Shown here: positions 1-9,439 of the stretch, in pieces
Numbering within the stretch: the first letter of the stretch is position 1
Layout: each line of letters opens with the position of its first letter
Assembly: GCA_028285205.1 (NCBI GenBank)
Contig: JANQQA010000037.1
Coordinates: 1-61,038 of the forward strand
Direction of reading: 5' to 3'
DNA from: Bythopirellula sp.
GTDB lineage: Bacteria > Planctomycetota > Planctomycetia > Pirellulales > Lacipirellulaceae
Length of the DNA stretch: 61,038 nt
Translations under genes and position numbers: made by a program
The notes under the pieces: generated by a model
Seen by the model: the letters and a program-made list of their open reading frames with translations, nothing else
Database searches by the model: none
What the model was told of the DNA's origin: nothing

Positions 1-2
1 AT

Positions 3-1703
3 CGTTCCGAACTTGTGCTGGCACTGGTGCCGGTCGTCGATTCAAGTCCGGCAGCCGACTCGCCAGAGGTCCACGCGATTGTCGAATTGTTCCTCAGCCC
101 GGGTAGCAGTCCGGCCGTGCAAAGGGGTTGGCGAGAGTTGCTGGAAACGGTCGCGATGGTGGCGAGCGATTTTCATCTCCGCGGGCAGTTACGCACCCTG
201 CGGGACGAACGTGGGTTGTACGATCAATCGATCGAGTTGATCCAGCGTTTTCAACGAAGTAACCAGCTGCAACCGACGGCGTACGAAGTTGCCAACGAAG
301 GGAGGCGTTTCGTCACGGCGGATCGCTTGAGTGTGGTCGCGAAACGAGGGTCCGAATGGAAGTTGCTGGCCGCTAGCGGTGTCGAACGCGTCGAATCCCG
401 GGCCGACGTGACCAAGCGACTGCAGGCGCTGGCCGCGGCAACTTCCGATTGGGGTGAGCCCGTTGAGTACTCCGACGCGGCCTCGAAGAACCTGGACGAG
501 TTGCCTCCAGCACTAGCGCGACTGGTTGAGCAACATGTCGATGAGTCACAGGCGCGAGAGTTGGTGGCAGTCCCGGTGTATGCTGCGGGGACTCCGGAAG
601 ATGGTGATCGCACAAAGCCACCGCGGACAATAGCGGTTTTAGTCGCTGAGCAATTTACGACGGACGCAGACGAGTTCTCCGCACAACGCGTTCTCGAACT
701 GGCGAAACTCTGCGAACCGGCACTCACCCAAGCAATTGACTTCGATCGATTCCCTATGCGAGCTTCGCTGCGTTGGGCGAATCGGTGGGATCGAATCCAA
801 ACTAAGCTGGGCCTCACAAAACTGATCACCGCGCTAGCGGGGGTGCTATTGCTAGTCGCAACGCTGGCTTTAGTGCGCATTGACTACGAGGTCTCGGCAC
901 CTGCCACATTGCAGTCAACCATCCAGCGTGATGTGTTCGCCACGACCGATGGCAACGTAGCCGACATCAAGTTCAAGCACGGCGATCAAGTGTCGGCAGG
1001 CGATGTACTTGCCGTATTGCACGATCCTGAATTGTTGCTGAACGTGCAGCGGGTCGCCGGCGAAATCGCAACCACTCGCAAGCGTTTGGAAGCGATCGCA
1101 GTCACACGCACCGACCGTCAAGTGCGTGAAGAGACCAGCACCGATAAGCTTCCACTTGCCGCCGAAGCCGAACAATTGGAAAAACGGCTGGCAAGTCTGT
1201 TAACCCAGCAGCAGATCCTCGCCCAACGGCGCGATGCGCTCACGCTCAAGAGCCCCATCGATGGGACGGTCCTGACACTTGATGTACAGAACTTGCTGCG
1301 AACTCGCCCCGTCCAGCGTGGGCAAGTGCTGCTTACAGTTTCGGACACTTCGGGGCCATGGCGTTTGGTAGCTGAAGTACCGCAAGCGCGGATCGGCCAG
1401 ATCTTGCAAGCCCAGGAAACTGCTTCCCGACAGCTACCTGCCCGCTTTCGACTGGCTGGCGAAACCGATCAGACTTACGTCGGCGAAGTCGCGTCGATAA
1501 GCACCAACGCCGTCCTCGATACGGACGGATTGGATCAGGAGAGCCCAGCGTTTGAAGTGCGTATCGACATTGATGAAAAAGAAGACATTCTCGCGCGACC
1601 CGGCATGAGCGCGGAGGTGAGAATTCTTTGCGGCAGACGTTCGCTTGGCTACGTTTGGCTCCATGACATTTGGGAAACCATTTACAGCTGGTTGATATTC
1701 TGA
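3..1703 (+). CDS. GAF-like/HlyD membrane adaptor protein, 5' end outside window
   Basis: The reading frame is open to the window edge, so the GTG at 15 is probably internal and the N-terminus is missing. Residue numbers here count from that GTG. Residues about 70-240 look like a GAF-type sensor fold. A hydrophobic helix at about 268-288 (ITALAGVLLLVATLALV) should span the inner membrane. After it come the two halves of a biotinyl-lipoyl barrel (GNVADIKFKHGDQVSAGD near 313-333; LKSPIDGTV near 411), separated by a coiled coil, and a beta-barrel region. This is the plan of HlyD/EmrA periplasmic adaptors, which link an inner-membrane pump to an outer-membrane channel. The stop overlaps the next start (TGATG), so the two genes are probably translationally coupled. 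The adaptor assignment is strong. The GAF assignment and any ligand are inference. Confidence 0.85.
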   Translation, partial: RSELVLALVPVVDSSPAADSPEVHAIVELFLSPGSSPAVQRGWRELLETVAMVASDFHLRGQLRTLRDERGLYDQSIELIQRFQRSNQLQPTAYEVANEGRRFVTADRLSVVAKRGSEWKLLAASGVERVESRADVTKRLQALAAATSDWGEPVEYSDAASKNLDELPPALARLVEQHVDESQARELVAVPVYAAGTPEDGDRTKPPRTIAVLVAEQFTTDADEFSAQRVLELAKLCEPALTQAIDFDRFPMRASLRWANRWDRIQTKLGLTKLITALAGVLLLVATLALVRIDYEVSAPATLQSTIQRDVFATTDGNVADIKFKHGDQVSAGDVLAVLHDPELLLNVQRVAGEIATTRKRLEAIAVTRTDRQVREETSTDKLPLAAEAEQLEKRLASLLTQQQILAQRRDALTLKSPIDGTVLTLDVQNLLRTRPVQRGQVLLTVSDTSGPWRLVAEVPQARIGQILQAQETASRQLPARFRLAGETDQTYVGEVASISTNAVLDTDGLDQESPAFEVRIDIDEKEDILARPGMSAEVRILCGRRSLGYVWLHDIWETIYSWLIF

Positions 1704-2584
1704 TGGTCTCGAAATGGTTGAATATTGGCTTAATCCTTTGCGCGCTGCAGGCGCTCAGCGCGCATAAAGCATTTGCCGACGAAAAGCCGACAGTACGTGT
1801 CGACGCCGCAGTGCTCCGCCCTTTGTACGCCGCCGAGGTACCGGCCCAACAAACAGGACTGCTGCAGAAGATTGTCGTTGCGGAAGGTGAATTCGTCGAG
1901 CGCGGGCAACTGCTCGCAGCGATGGACGACCGTCAGGCGAAACTGGCAGTCGCGCGAGCGGAGTTTGAACTCTCGCAAGCAGAGGCCAAAGCCAGGAACG
2001 ATATCTCCATCCGTTACGCGGACAAAGCTCTGGAAGTCGCCAAAGCCGAACTTCGCAGATCGAGCGAATCCATCGAACAGTTCCCCAAGAGCATTTCACA
2101 ATCGCAGCTAGACGTCGAGCGGCTCACCATTGAGAAACTCACCTTGGAGCGCGAGCAAGCCGAGCACGAGTTAGAGCTGGAACGTTACGGAGTGCAACTG
2201 AAGCAAGCAGAACTCGACGCAGCGCGGTTGTTACTTGCACAGCATCAACTCACGGCACCATTTGACGGCACGGTCGTGCTCGTACGTGGTCGCGTGGGAG
2301 AGTGGGTGGAGGTCGGCGATCGCGTGTTACGATTGGTTGCCGTCAATCGACTGCGCGCCGAAGGCTTTCTCGCAGCTGAGCATGCGGACGCAACACTCGT
2401 GGGCAAGACGGTACGCTTCAGCGCTGGCGGCGATGATCAAGCAGCGCTGACCACCGGAGTCATACGATTTGCCAGCCCCGAAATGGAACCTGTCTCTGGC
2501 CAAGTGCGAGTTTGGGCGGAACTTTCCAATGAAGCGAACCTCCTTCGTCCAGGTCAGCAAGGCACGCTCGTCATCGAACCATGA
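1703..2584 (+). CDS. Periplasmic adaptor subunit, HlyD/RND type
   Basis: Exported 293-residue adaptor. I place the start at the ATG at 1703, which overlaps the upstream stop and directly precedes a signal peptide (residues about 1-26, ending AFADE). A longer frame starting at 1670 would put eleven residues before the signal. Residues about 50-73 (LLQKIVVAEGEFVERGQLL) and 183-212 (APFDGTVVLVRGRVGEWVEVGD) are the two lipoyl half-motifs, separated by an alpha-helical hairpin at about 85-175. A short C-terminal barrel ends in LRPGQQGTLVIEP. The protein is shorter than full RND adaptors and has no membrane anchor besides the signal. It overlaps the next gene by ATGA (2581-2584). It is the middle member of a three-adaptor operon; the pump it serves is not in the window. 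Confidence 0.85.
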   Translation: MVSKWLNIGLILCALQALSAHKAFADEKPTVRVDAAVLRPLYAAEVPAQQTGLLQKIVVAEGEFVERGQLLAAMDDRQAKLAVARAEFELSQAEAKARNDISIRYADKALEVAKAELRRSSESIEQFPKSISQSQLDVERLTIEKLTLEREQAEHELELERYGVQLKQAELDAARLLLAQHQLTAPFDGTVVLVRGRVGEWVEVGDRVLRLVAVNRLRAEGFLAAEHADATLVGKTVRFSAGGDDQAALTTGVIRFASPEMEPVSGQVRVWAELSNEANLLRPGQQGTLVIEP

Positions 2585-4761
2585 AGCAAGGCGTTTCTCA
2601 GTCGCACTCGTCAATCGAACGACCGCTGGTGCTTCGCGCGCGAGCTGACGTGCAAGTTGCGCCGGTGCAATTCCTGGGACAGACGGCCTACGTACTCAAA
2701 GATCCACTAACCCTCGAGCTGTTCCATCTCTCGAGCGAAGAGTTCTTTCTGTTTGAGCGACTCAAGCAAACCATGTCTCTCAAGGGGCTGCAGCATGCGT
2801 TTCAAGAACGTTTCGCCCCCCGCAGAATTACGCCGCAGCAATTGCAACACGGCCTGAATCAGCTGCACACGCAAGGACTGCTGCTCAGTGACGCCACGGG
2901 CCAAGGCACCGAGCTGCGTGAACGCGGCGAACGAACCCGTCGCGCGGAGCGCTGGCAGAGCTGGCTCAAGGTGCTGTCGTTCCGCCTGGGGAGCATCGAT
3001 GCAACAAGCGTCATCGACGGATTGTACCGACGACTGCGATGGATCTTTTCGCTACCAATGCTGGTGTTTGCATTCGGGCTGGTGGCCTACGCCCTGACGA
3101 TCTTAGTGGGCAGCGGAAGCGAAGTCGTGGCTCGCATGCCAAGCCTGTCCGAGTTGGCTCAACCACGGTACTGGCTGCTCTGGCTAGCGACAATCGCCAC
3201 CGTCAAAGTCATTCACGAGTTGGCCCACGCGCTGACCTGCAAACACTTTGGCGGTCGGTGCCACGAAATCGGCTTGTTGCTGTTGGCGATGATCCCGTGC
3301 CTCTATTGCGATGTGAGCGACATCTGGCGACTGAAGAGCAAGTGGCAAAGAATTGCAGTATCGGCGGCGGGTATGATAGCGGAGCTGGCCATCGCTTCGC
3401 TCGCGCTAGTGGGTTGGTGGTACACACAGCCGGGCGTGCTGAACATTTGGTTTCTGAGCGTGGTCATCGTCTGCTCCGTCGGCACATTGCTGGTGAATGC
3501 CAATCCGTTGCTGCGCTATGACGGTTACTACATCCTTTCGGATCTGGTCGAAGTGCCCAACCTCGCAATGCGTGCTCAAAGCTTAATGCCGGGTGCCTTG
3601 CGACGCTGGCTGCTGGCCGAACAGCCAACGCAAGATCCAATGCTCACAGCGCGACAACGAAAAGGAATCCTCGTCTACGCGATCACGGCGCGAATCTACC
3701 TAACGCTGGTGCTGCTGGGGATTTTCGTCGTATTGCTCACCTGGGCACGGCCATATCAGCTGGAGAATTTGGTGTACACCTTGGGCGTCATCAGCTTGGC
3801 GGGGATCTTCTATCCACCGCTGCTCAGCGCGTATCGAGTCTGGCGCAATCCGTCACTCCGGTATCGGATCAGGAAGCCGCGACTGGCAGCTATGTTGACG
3901 ATTGTCGCGTGCTTGGTTGCGGTGTTCTTTGGTTGGCCAATCACTCGATCAGTCAACGGACCGGCAGTGTTCGTGCCAGCCGATGCTCGGCCGGTCTATG
4001 TCTCGTCAGCCGGAGAACTGCAGTACGCCGCCGCTGCCGGCGCGCAGGTCGCGGCAGGCGACGTGATAGCTGAACTGAGTGATGCCGAGGCGCAGCTGGA
4101 CCTTGCTCGGCAACAGGGTGACGCCGCCGTAACACGAGTTCGCTACGATCAGTTCCGTACGATGCGAGCGTGGAATGATGAGGCATCGGAGCAACTGCCC
4201 ACGGCCTTGGCAGCGGCGGAAGATGCTAGGGTGCGCGCGACGCAACTGCAGCGGCAGGTTGACGAACTCACGATCAAAGCACCAATTGCGGGAACAATTA
4301 TCGCACCCCCCGAGATGACGCGCGACGAGCTGGACAAGTCGCAGCTCCCTACGTGGTCGGGATCGCCGCTCGACGCACGCAATCTGGGCAGTTGGTTGGA
4401 CGCGGGAACGGTGTTGTGCCTGGTCGCAGATTCCGAAGATCTGGAAGCACTGGTAATGATCGATCAGGCCGATGTTGCAGAAGTGCAGCCAGGCCAGGCG
4501 GTACGAATCTTACTCGAGTCTTCGCCAGTAAAAATTCTTACTGGCGAAGTCATCCAGGTAGCACGCCGCTCTGCGGAGCGTAGCGCGACCTCGCCCACAC
4601 AAGATGCGGGCAAATACCATCTCGTGCAAGTTCGACTGGAGCCGACCGACGTTGCCCTGTTGGTTGGAGCGCGCGGTACTGCGAAGATCGAGGCACGACG
4701 GCGCACGCTTAGCTCTATCGTCGCGACGCAGTTGCGACAGATGTTGAAGCTGCCGTGGTAG
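2581..4761 (+). CDS. PqqD-like / M50 metalloprotease / HlyD fusion membrane protein
   Basis: A 726-residue fusion. Residues about 15-100 resemble a PqqD-type peptide-binding winged helix (YVLKDPLTLELFHLSSEEFF). A polytopic section follows with the zinc motif HELAH at 212-216 and, on a later helix, NPLLRYDGYY (308-317), whose Asp314 fits the third zinc ligand of site-2-protease-like M50 enzymes. Further helices lead to a lipoyl-type barrel (about 470-500 and 562-580) and an adaptor tail. Known relatives with this M50 plus adaptor plan occur in peptide and protein export clusters. Whether it cleaves cargo or only forms a channel-like assembly is unknown. It overlaps the preceding adaptor by 4 nt and is probably the last gene of the operon, because the next gene is convergent 12 nt downstream. 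Confidence 0.85.
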   Translation: MKQGVSQSHSSIERPLVLRARADVQVAPVQFLGQTAYVLKDPLTLELFHLSSEEFFLFERLKQTMSLKGLQHAFQERFAPRRITPQQLQHGLNQLHTQGLLLSDATGQGTELRERGERTRRAERWQSWLKVLSFRLGSIDATSVIDGLYRRLRWIFSLPMLVFAFGLVAYALTILVGSGSEVVARMPSLSELAQPRYWLLWLATIATVKVIHELAHALTCKHFGGRCHEIGLLLLAMIPCLYCDVSDIWRLKSKWQRIAVSAAGMIAELAIASLALVGWWYTQPGVLNIWFLSVVIVCSVGTLLVNANPLLRYDGYYILSDLVEVPNLAMRAQSLMPGALRRWLLAEQPTQDPMLTARQRKGILVYAITARIYLTLVLLGIFVVLLTWARPYQLENLVYTLGVISLAGIFYPPLLSAYRVWRNPSLRYRIRKPRLAAMLTIVACLVAVFFGWPITRSVNGPAVFVPADARPVYVSSAGELQYAAAAGAQVAAGDVIAELSDAEAQLDLARQQGDAAVTRVRYDQFRTMRAWNDEASEQLPTALAAAEDARVRATQLQRQVDELTIKAPIAGTIIAPPEMTRDELDKSQLPTWSGSPLDARNLGSWLDAGTVLCLVADSEDLEALVMIDQADVAEVQPGQAVRILLESSPVKILTGEVIQVARRSAERSATSPTQDAGKYHLVQVRLEPTDVALLVGARGTAKIEARRRTLSSIVATQLRQMLKLPW
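4520..4549 (+). other. Perfect 12-bp stem-loop inside the M50/HlyD gene
   Basis: CTTCGCCAGTAA (4520-4531) pairs perfectly with TTACTGGCGAAG (4538-4549) across a 6-nt loop. It lies in coding sequence, where it encodes SPVKILTGE. No T-run follows, so it is not a standard terminator. It might affect mRNA stability or translation, or it might be chance. Confidence 0.5.
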
Positions 4762-4773
4762 CTTACGTCGGTG

Positions 4774-5682
4774 CTACGGAATCAGCAGAATCAAACCCGC
4801 GATGACTCCTGTCTCGACGGCACTGCCTCCGAGGCTCCAAGGAATCCGATTGCAGCGACGTGGGACGCAGCTCCCCGGTCGATAGTGACCCAGCGTGTAG
4901 ATGCAGTCACGCGGTCGTTCCACAACCATCTTGTACGGCAAGGCGGGTATGGCTGCAAAGAAGCGAGCGGCAGAAATGACTGGCTGAAAAGCGTAGCTGA
5001 CAGTGTAGCCATATCGTTCCGCGTTGATTTCTTCAAAGTACAGCGGACGATGATGCATGCAGGTGGCGGCCCAATGGTAGTCCGTACCCGCCCAAGCACC
5101 GTAGACGCGGCGGTCGCCGGTTGGTGGGATTTGCGTAGCGCACAGCGCGGCAACGTCGGTCGGCAATGTTCCGTCCGGTACTGCGATGCGGGTGGACAGC
5201 GCGGTTAGCGGTGGTGCTGCGTAGCAGCCACGCGCGTTCGATGGAGTTACGGGCTCCGGCTCCGTGGTTGGAGCAGGTGGCTCTGGGGCCGTTGGTGGGG
5301 CGACCACTTCTGCTTCCGCGGACGGAACGGTTACCACCGGCGCAGGAATATTGATGGCAGGCTCGGCAGGCGCAGTGGCCTTTACGTCCGGTTGCGTGGT
5401 TTTTTCGCTCGCGCGAGAGAGATTCGTTCGCCATTTGGTCGCGATGCGAATTGCGGCGGGCGAATCAATCAAGATATCCGCCTTGTCGTCAGGCCATGGC
5501 TGCATGTGGCCGGCGGGTACGACGAGGCGGTAATCTAGTAGTTCCTGACCATGAAGCGACACCGAGGCAGTAGTGTAACTCAAGAAGCCAGCCAAGAGAG
5601 CAACGAGACTTCCAACGAGTTTTGTATTTGCCACACGATGCGAGCAGCGCGGAAGGCAGAGTGCAGAGGACATAGTTTGCAT
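4774..5682 (-). CDS. Secreted Cys-containing protein of the planctomycete LYFEE/ERYG family
   Basis: The frame is open further upstream, but I start it at the ATG at 5682 (another ATG lies at 5673) because a hydrophobic export segment follows at residues about 21-40. That gives 302 residues. After a Pro/Glu/Ala-rich linker (about 105-150) comes a compact C-terminal domain with PLYFEE, ERYG, QPVISAARFF, ALPYKM, YTLGHYRPGSC and a hydrophobic GVIAGLILLIP end. From memory, this arrangement recurs in many planctomycete hypothetical proteins. No enzymatic motif is visible. The paired cysteines (CMHH, DCIY, GSCVPRRC) could form disulfides in the periplasm or envelope. It is convergent with the adaptor operon and divergent from the PKD protein. 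Function unknown. Confidence 0.75.
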   Translation of the reverse strand: MQTMSSALCLPRCSHRVANTKLVGSLVALLAGFLSYTTASVSLHGQELLDYRLVVPAGHMQPWPDDKADILIDSPAAIRIATKWRTNLSRASEKTTQPDVKATAPAEPAINIPAPVVTVPSAEAEVVAPPTAPEPPAPTTEPEPVTPSNARGCYAAPPLTALSTRIAVPDGTLPTDVAALCATQIPPTGDRRVYGAWAGTDYHWAATCMHHRPLYFEEINAERYGYTVSYAFQPVISAARFFAAIPALPYKMVVERPRDCIYTLGHYRPGSCVPRRCNRIPWSLGGSAVETGVIAGLILLIP

Positions 5683-6044
5683 CCGATCGCGGTCACGAAA
5701 TAGCCAAGGAAGCGCCGGTTGGCACCGTCGCTGATGGCTCTTTTCGACGTGGCACAATCGGTGTCTACAGCAGATTCGTTGTCCGCCATACAACCCTTGC
5801 GAGCCAGAAAACCGGCAAATCTTCACCATTTTGACAGCCCAAAACCAGTAGTTTGCGGCAATTGGCGGTTTCCCACGAGTCAACTGTCCACTTGCGAATC
5901 TGAATTCGTCGAGCGTCAAGGTTTCTCTAATTTGACAAGATTGTAGTTCTGTCAGGATAATAGAAGTTTATCGCATTGCTGGAAGACTATGCATCTGATG
6001 AGCATCGATCGCTCTGCGCGCTGTGCGAGGTAAGAGTAGTCGCT
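5683..6044. other. Divergent intergenic region
   Basis: These 362 nt lie between the starts of the LYFEE-family gene (minus) and the PKD gene (plus), so both promoters should be here. I see no unambiguous -35/-10 pair, palindrome or small ORF with a ribosome binding site. The reading frames across it are extensions of the flanking genes. Confidence 0.4.
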
Positions 6045-9000
6045 ATGGGGTTATTCTCTTTATTTAGCAATCGGCTGGGGCGCTACTTCTATGCGCGGCG
6101 GGCGGAGGACTCCATGCGCCGCTTCCAACCGCCACCGATCTCTCCACAGCGATTGGAGAAACGTCGCGTACTGGATGCAAGCGCCGCCGAGTTGTTGTTC
6201 GGTCCCCTGCCGGACACCGGCGAGTTTGTGCAGGCAGGAGAGAACCCTGTCACCGATGGAAGTGAGACCGGAACCGGTGAGACCCAAGGGCCTACGAGTG
6301 TCACACTGTTTCTTGGCGAAAGCGAGATCCTCGAAAACGACGAGCTGCAACTAGCCGTCATGTTTGAGAGCGCCGACCCCAACAGCACTCACACCGTCGC
6401 GATCGACTGGGGAGATGGTTCGAACATTGAGACGCATCTCCTAAATCCGGGTATCAGTTACCTAGGTGCCTGCCACCATTATCTCGACGACATGCCGACC
6501 AATACGGCGGAAGACACCAACACCATCCAAGTGCGCGTTCTTGATGCCGCTGGCAACGAGGCGTCGGCAACCGCACCGGTCGTCGTCAAAAACGTCGCGC
6601 CGACGATCGAAACCCTTTCGATTACCTCGCCCATTGTTGAGGGCAACGTCGCCGTATTGACGGGTACCTTCAGCGATCCAGGAACTCAAGACACCTACCT
6701 GCTCGATATCGACTGGGATGGAGATTTAAGCTTCGACGAAACGGTGGAAGTCAGTGGTGGCACGTTCGAGGTCTCTCAGTTGTTTCCCGATGACAATCCT
6801 ACGAGAACCTTGGCTGACACCTTCGACGTGACCGTCCGACTGCGTGACGACGACACCGGCAGTGATACCAAGAGTGTGCCGCTGACCGTGGTGGACGAAT
6901 CACCGTTCAACGTCCAGATCGAGCCCTTGGGGGCCATCGACGAGAATGGATTCGCGGAGATTCGCGTTACGTTTGAAGACTTCGGCGTCGAGGACACGCA
7001 CTTCGCAAGCATCAACTGGGGCGATGGTTCGCCTATCGAGCGCGTCGACATCGAGCCAGGCGAGCGCAGCTTTATCGCCAGGCATCAATATCTCGATGAC
7101 GATCCTACTGGCACCAGCGGCGATAGCTATTTGATTCGCGTTGGCATTATCAATGACGATCTCGGCAGAAGCGTGCCCCGGGCGACCACCGAAGTGCTGG
7201 TCAACAATGTCGAACCAGTGCTGAACGTGGCGGCCGATCAGGAAGTCGACGAAGGCGCGCTCCTCGACCTCACCGGCGGAGGCTTGGGTGCGTTCACCGA
7301 TGTTGGCACCCGCGATACGCACACCGCGATCGTCGATTGGGGGGACGGCTCGATGTTCGAGACCGTCGCGATCGACCAATCAGCGGGCTCGGGCACGCTC
7401 AGCGGGAGCCATATCTACGCCGACAACGGTGAATACACCGTCACCGTCACACTGCTTGACGATGACCTTGGCAAGACCGTCGAGACGTTTCGCGTGCTTG
7501 TCAACAATGTCGACCCGATGCTCGCTGGCACGGAGCCGATACCCCAGGTGAACGAAGGCCAGGCGTTTACGTTGTCTGAGTTGGGCATCACGCTCACTGA
7601 CCCAGGCTTCGACAATCCGCTGAACCCGAACTCCGAGAACGAAGAGGGCGGCAGCGTCGAAACCTTCACGGCCGCCACAATCAACTGGGGCGACGGGACT
7701 GCCGTCGAGTCGCTTGGGGTCATCAACCGCGTGAGTGGCGAACCGGGGATCGCCACCACGGCGGAGTTCGAACTTTTGGAGCACACGTTCGCCGACAACG
7801 GCCTCTACACCGTCACGATCACCGTCGGTGACGACGACGGCGACCCGGTCATGCGATCCTTCCAGATCGAGGTCAACAACGTCGCGCCGATGCTCGAGCT
7901 AACTGAGCGTGAACTTGTCATTCGTGAAAGCGAGACTCTGGACCTGTTCGACCTGGGCATGTTCTCCGATCCCGGCTTCAGCAATCCGTTGAACGTTGGC
8001 GATCCGTCCAACGGCGGCGAAGTTGAGGAGACGTTCAGCTACACGATCGATTGGGGCGATGGAACCGTTGAGATGGGCCAGCTGCCCGCGACCGTCTTGA
8101 ATGGCTCGGTGGGCAAAGACACCATCGGCACACTCGTCGACGAGCATCAATACCTCGACAACGACGAAGACAATCTCTACACAATCAAAGTTACGCTCAG
8201 CGACGACGATGGCGGCACAGTCACCCGCGAGATCACAGTCAAGGTGCTGAACGTAAACCCCACATTGATCCCCATCATCTCGGCCACTGACGTCAACACG
8301 CGCGGTGAAACGACGATCGTCATCGAATTTGATGACCCCGGCACCGAGACGCTGACCGTGTGGGTCGACTGGGGAGACAAACTAGAACTCGTGCCCGCGG
8401 ATCGCTTCGTACCCGAAACCGCTGTACCAGGTCCCGGGACGAAGACGCTCACTTTGCAGCATCGCTATGATGGTCCGCCCGATCCGACCAGCCCCGCCTC
8501 CGACATTGTGATTTCCGTCTTCGTGCGCGACGACGACTTTGGCTTCCCGCTGGTGGTTGATCCCGGTCAGAGCGAAACCCAAACGGTCGCGATTAGCAAT
8601 CCGGGAACCGGCGGCGATCCGGTCGCGATCGACACGACCCCAGAAGTGCCGCGTTTGTTGTTTCCGCAACAAGACGAAGCGTCATTCTTCTTCGCAGCCT
8701 CGAACTCAGACGAAGCCAACGCCCAGACGACCGACTTGCGTACCGCAGTGGGCGATACCCAATCGACAACCGATCGCTATCTTGAATTGCGTGTGATCGA
8801 TCCCGCCACTGGAGAAGAAAGCGAAGGCTACCGACTCAAGGACGAAGTACTGGAAGACCTGCCTGGTTTCTTCCGCACACTGCCGGACAACCGCTATGCC
8901 ATCTACCTGGTGCGTACCGAGACCAACACACGTCGCCTAGTGATCGAAGTCTACGTCCGCAACGGCAAGGTCATCGACCCCGGCGACGATTCGGAAGGCA

Positions 9001-9353
9001 CACGCGATCGTCCGCCTACCGACGAAACCGATCAGAACGAGCAGCAAGGCACGATTGAGCAAGAGCCAATCCTCAACCCCGCTCAACCCACCGCTCAAGA
9101 GACGGAGCCCGCCGAGGACGCTGATTCCACGGAGGTACCCACTGAGAACCAAAACGGAGCGATCCCTACGCCCAACGTTCGACTCAGACTGCTACTCGGC
9201 AGCACACTGATCGGTTTGGCTGCTTCCGAGGCGGGCCGCTCTTGGTCAGAAGAAGTGGGGAAGGCGCTCGCCTCGGCAGATCCCAAACACTGGAGTGCTT
9301 TGCGCCGTCGGTTGCACAAGAGAAATAACTGGGATAAACGGAAAAACGAGTAG
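6045..9353 (+). CDS. Large surface protein with about seven PKD-like repeats
   Basis: The frame can be read from a TTG at 5976, but the ATG at 6045 begins MGLFSLF and is the better start (1102 residues). Near the N-terminus is QRLEKRRVLDAS, which matches the LE-R-R-L/V-L motif at the start of many planctomycete surface proteins. About seven Ig-like repeats follow, each with a WGDG-type strand (IDWGDGSN, INWGDGSP, VDWGDGSM, INWGDGTA, IDWGDGTV and two weaker ones) and a VNNV/KNV boundary; these are PKD-type folds. Acidic DDD segments between them suggest calcium binding. A Gln/Glu/Pro-rich linker precedes a C-terminal hydrophobic stretch (LRLLLGSTLIGLAAS) and a basic tail, which could anchor it. 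Probable adhesin or envelope structural protein. Its closeness to the adaptor cassette makes it a candidate cargo, but that is inference. Confidence 0.85.
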   Translation: MGLFSLFSNRLGRYFYARRAEDSMRRFQPPPISPQRLEKRRVLDASAAELLFGPLPDTGEFVQAGENPVTDGSETGTGETQGPTSVTLFLGESEILENDELQLAVMFESADPNSTHTVAIDWGDGSNIETHLLNPGISYLGACHHYLDDMPTNTAEDTNTIQVRVLDAAGNEASATAPVVVKNVAPTIETLSITSPIVEGNVAVLTGTFSDPGTQDTYLLDIDWDGDLSFDETVEVSGGTFEVSQLFPDDNPTRTLADTFDVTVRLRDDDTGSDTKSVPLTVVDESPFNVQIEPLGAIDENGFAEIRVTFEDFGVEDTHFASINWGDGSPIERVDIEPGERSFIARHQYLDDDPTGTSGDSYLIRVGIINDDLGRSVPRATTEVLVNNVEPVLNVAADQEVDEGALLDLTGGGLGAFTDVGTRDTHTAIVDWGDGSMFETVAIDQSAGSGTLSGSHIYADNGEYTVTVTLLDDDLGKTVETFRVLVNNVDPMLAGTEPIPQVNEGQAFTLSELGITLTDPGFDNPLNPNSENEEGGSVETFTAATINWGDGTAVESLGVINRVSGEPGIATTAEFELLEHTFADNGLYTVTITVGDDDGDPVMRSFQIEVNNVAPMLELTERELVIRESETLDLFDLGMFSDPGFSNPLNVGDPSNGGEVEETFSYTIDWGDGTVEMGQLPATVLNGSVGKDTIGTLVDEHQYLDNDEDNLYTIKVTLSDDDGGTVTREITVKVLNVNPTLIPIISATDVNTRGETTIVIEFDDPGTETLTVWVDWGDKLELVPADRFVPETAVPGPGTKTLTLQHRYDGPPDPTSPASDIVISVFVRDDDFGFPLVVDPGQSETQTVAISNPGTGGDPVAIDTTPEVPRLLFPQQDEASFFFAASNSDEANAQTTDLRTAVGDTQSTTDRYLELRVIDPATGEESEGYRLKDEVLEDLPGFFRTLPDNRYAIYLVRTETNTRRLVIEVYVRNGKVIDPGDDSEGTRDRPPTDETDQNEQQGTIEQEPILNPAQPTAQETEPAEDADSTEVPTENQNGAIPTPNVRLRLLLGSTLIGLAASEAGRSWSEEVGKALASADPKHWSALRRRLHKRNNWDKRKNE

Positions 9354-9439
9354 TCGGGTGCTATTCTCGGCTGGTTCAAATTACAATCGAAGGGTATGCC
9401 CAATCGGCTGCACTTCGCCTCTTCACAATTGGATCTTCG

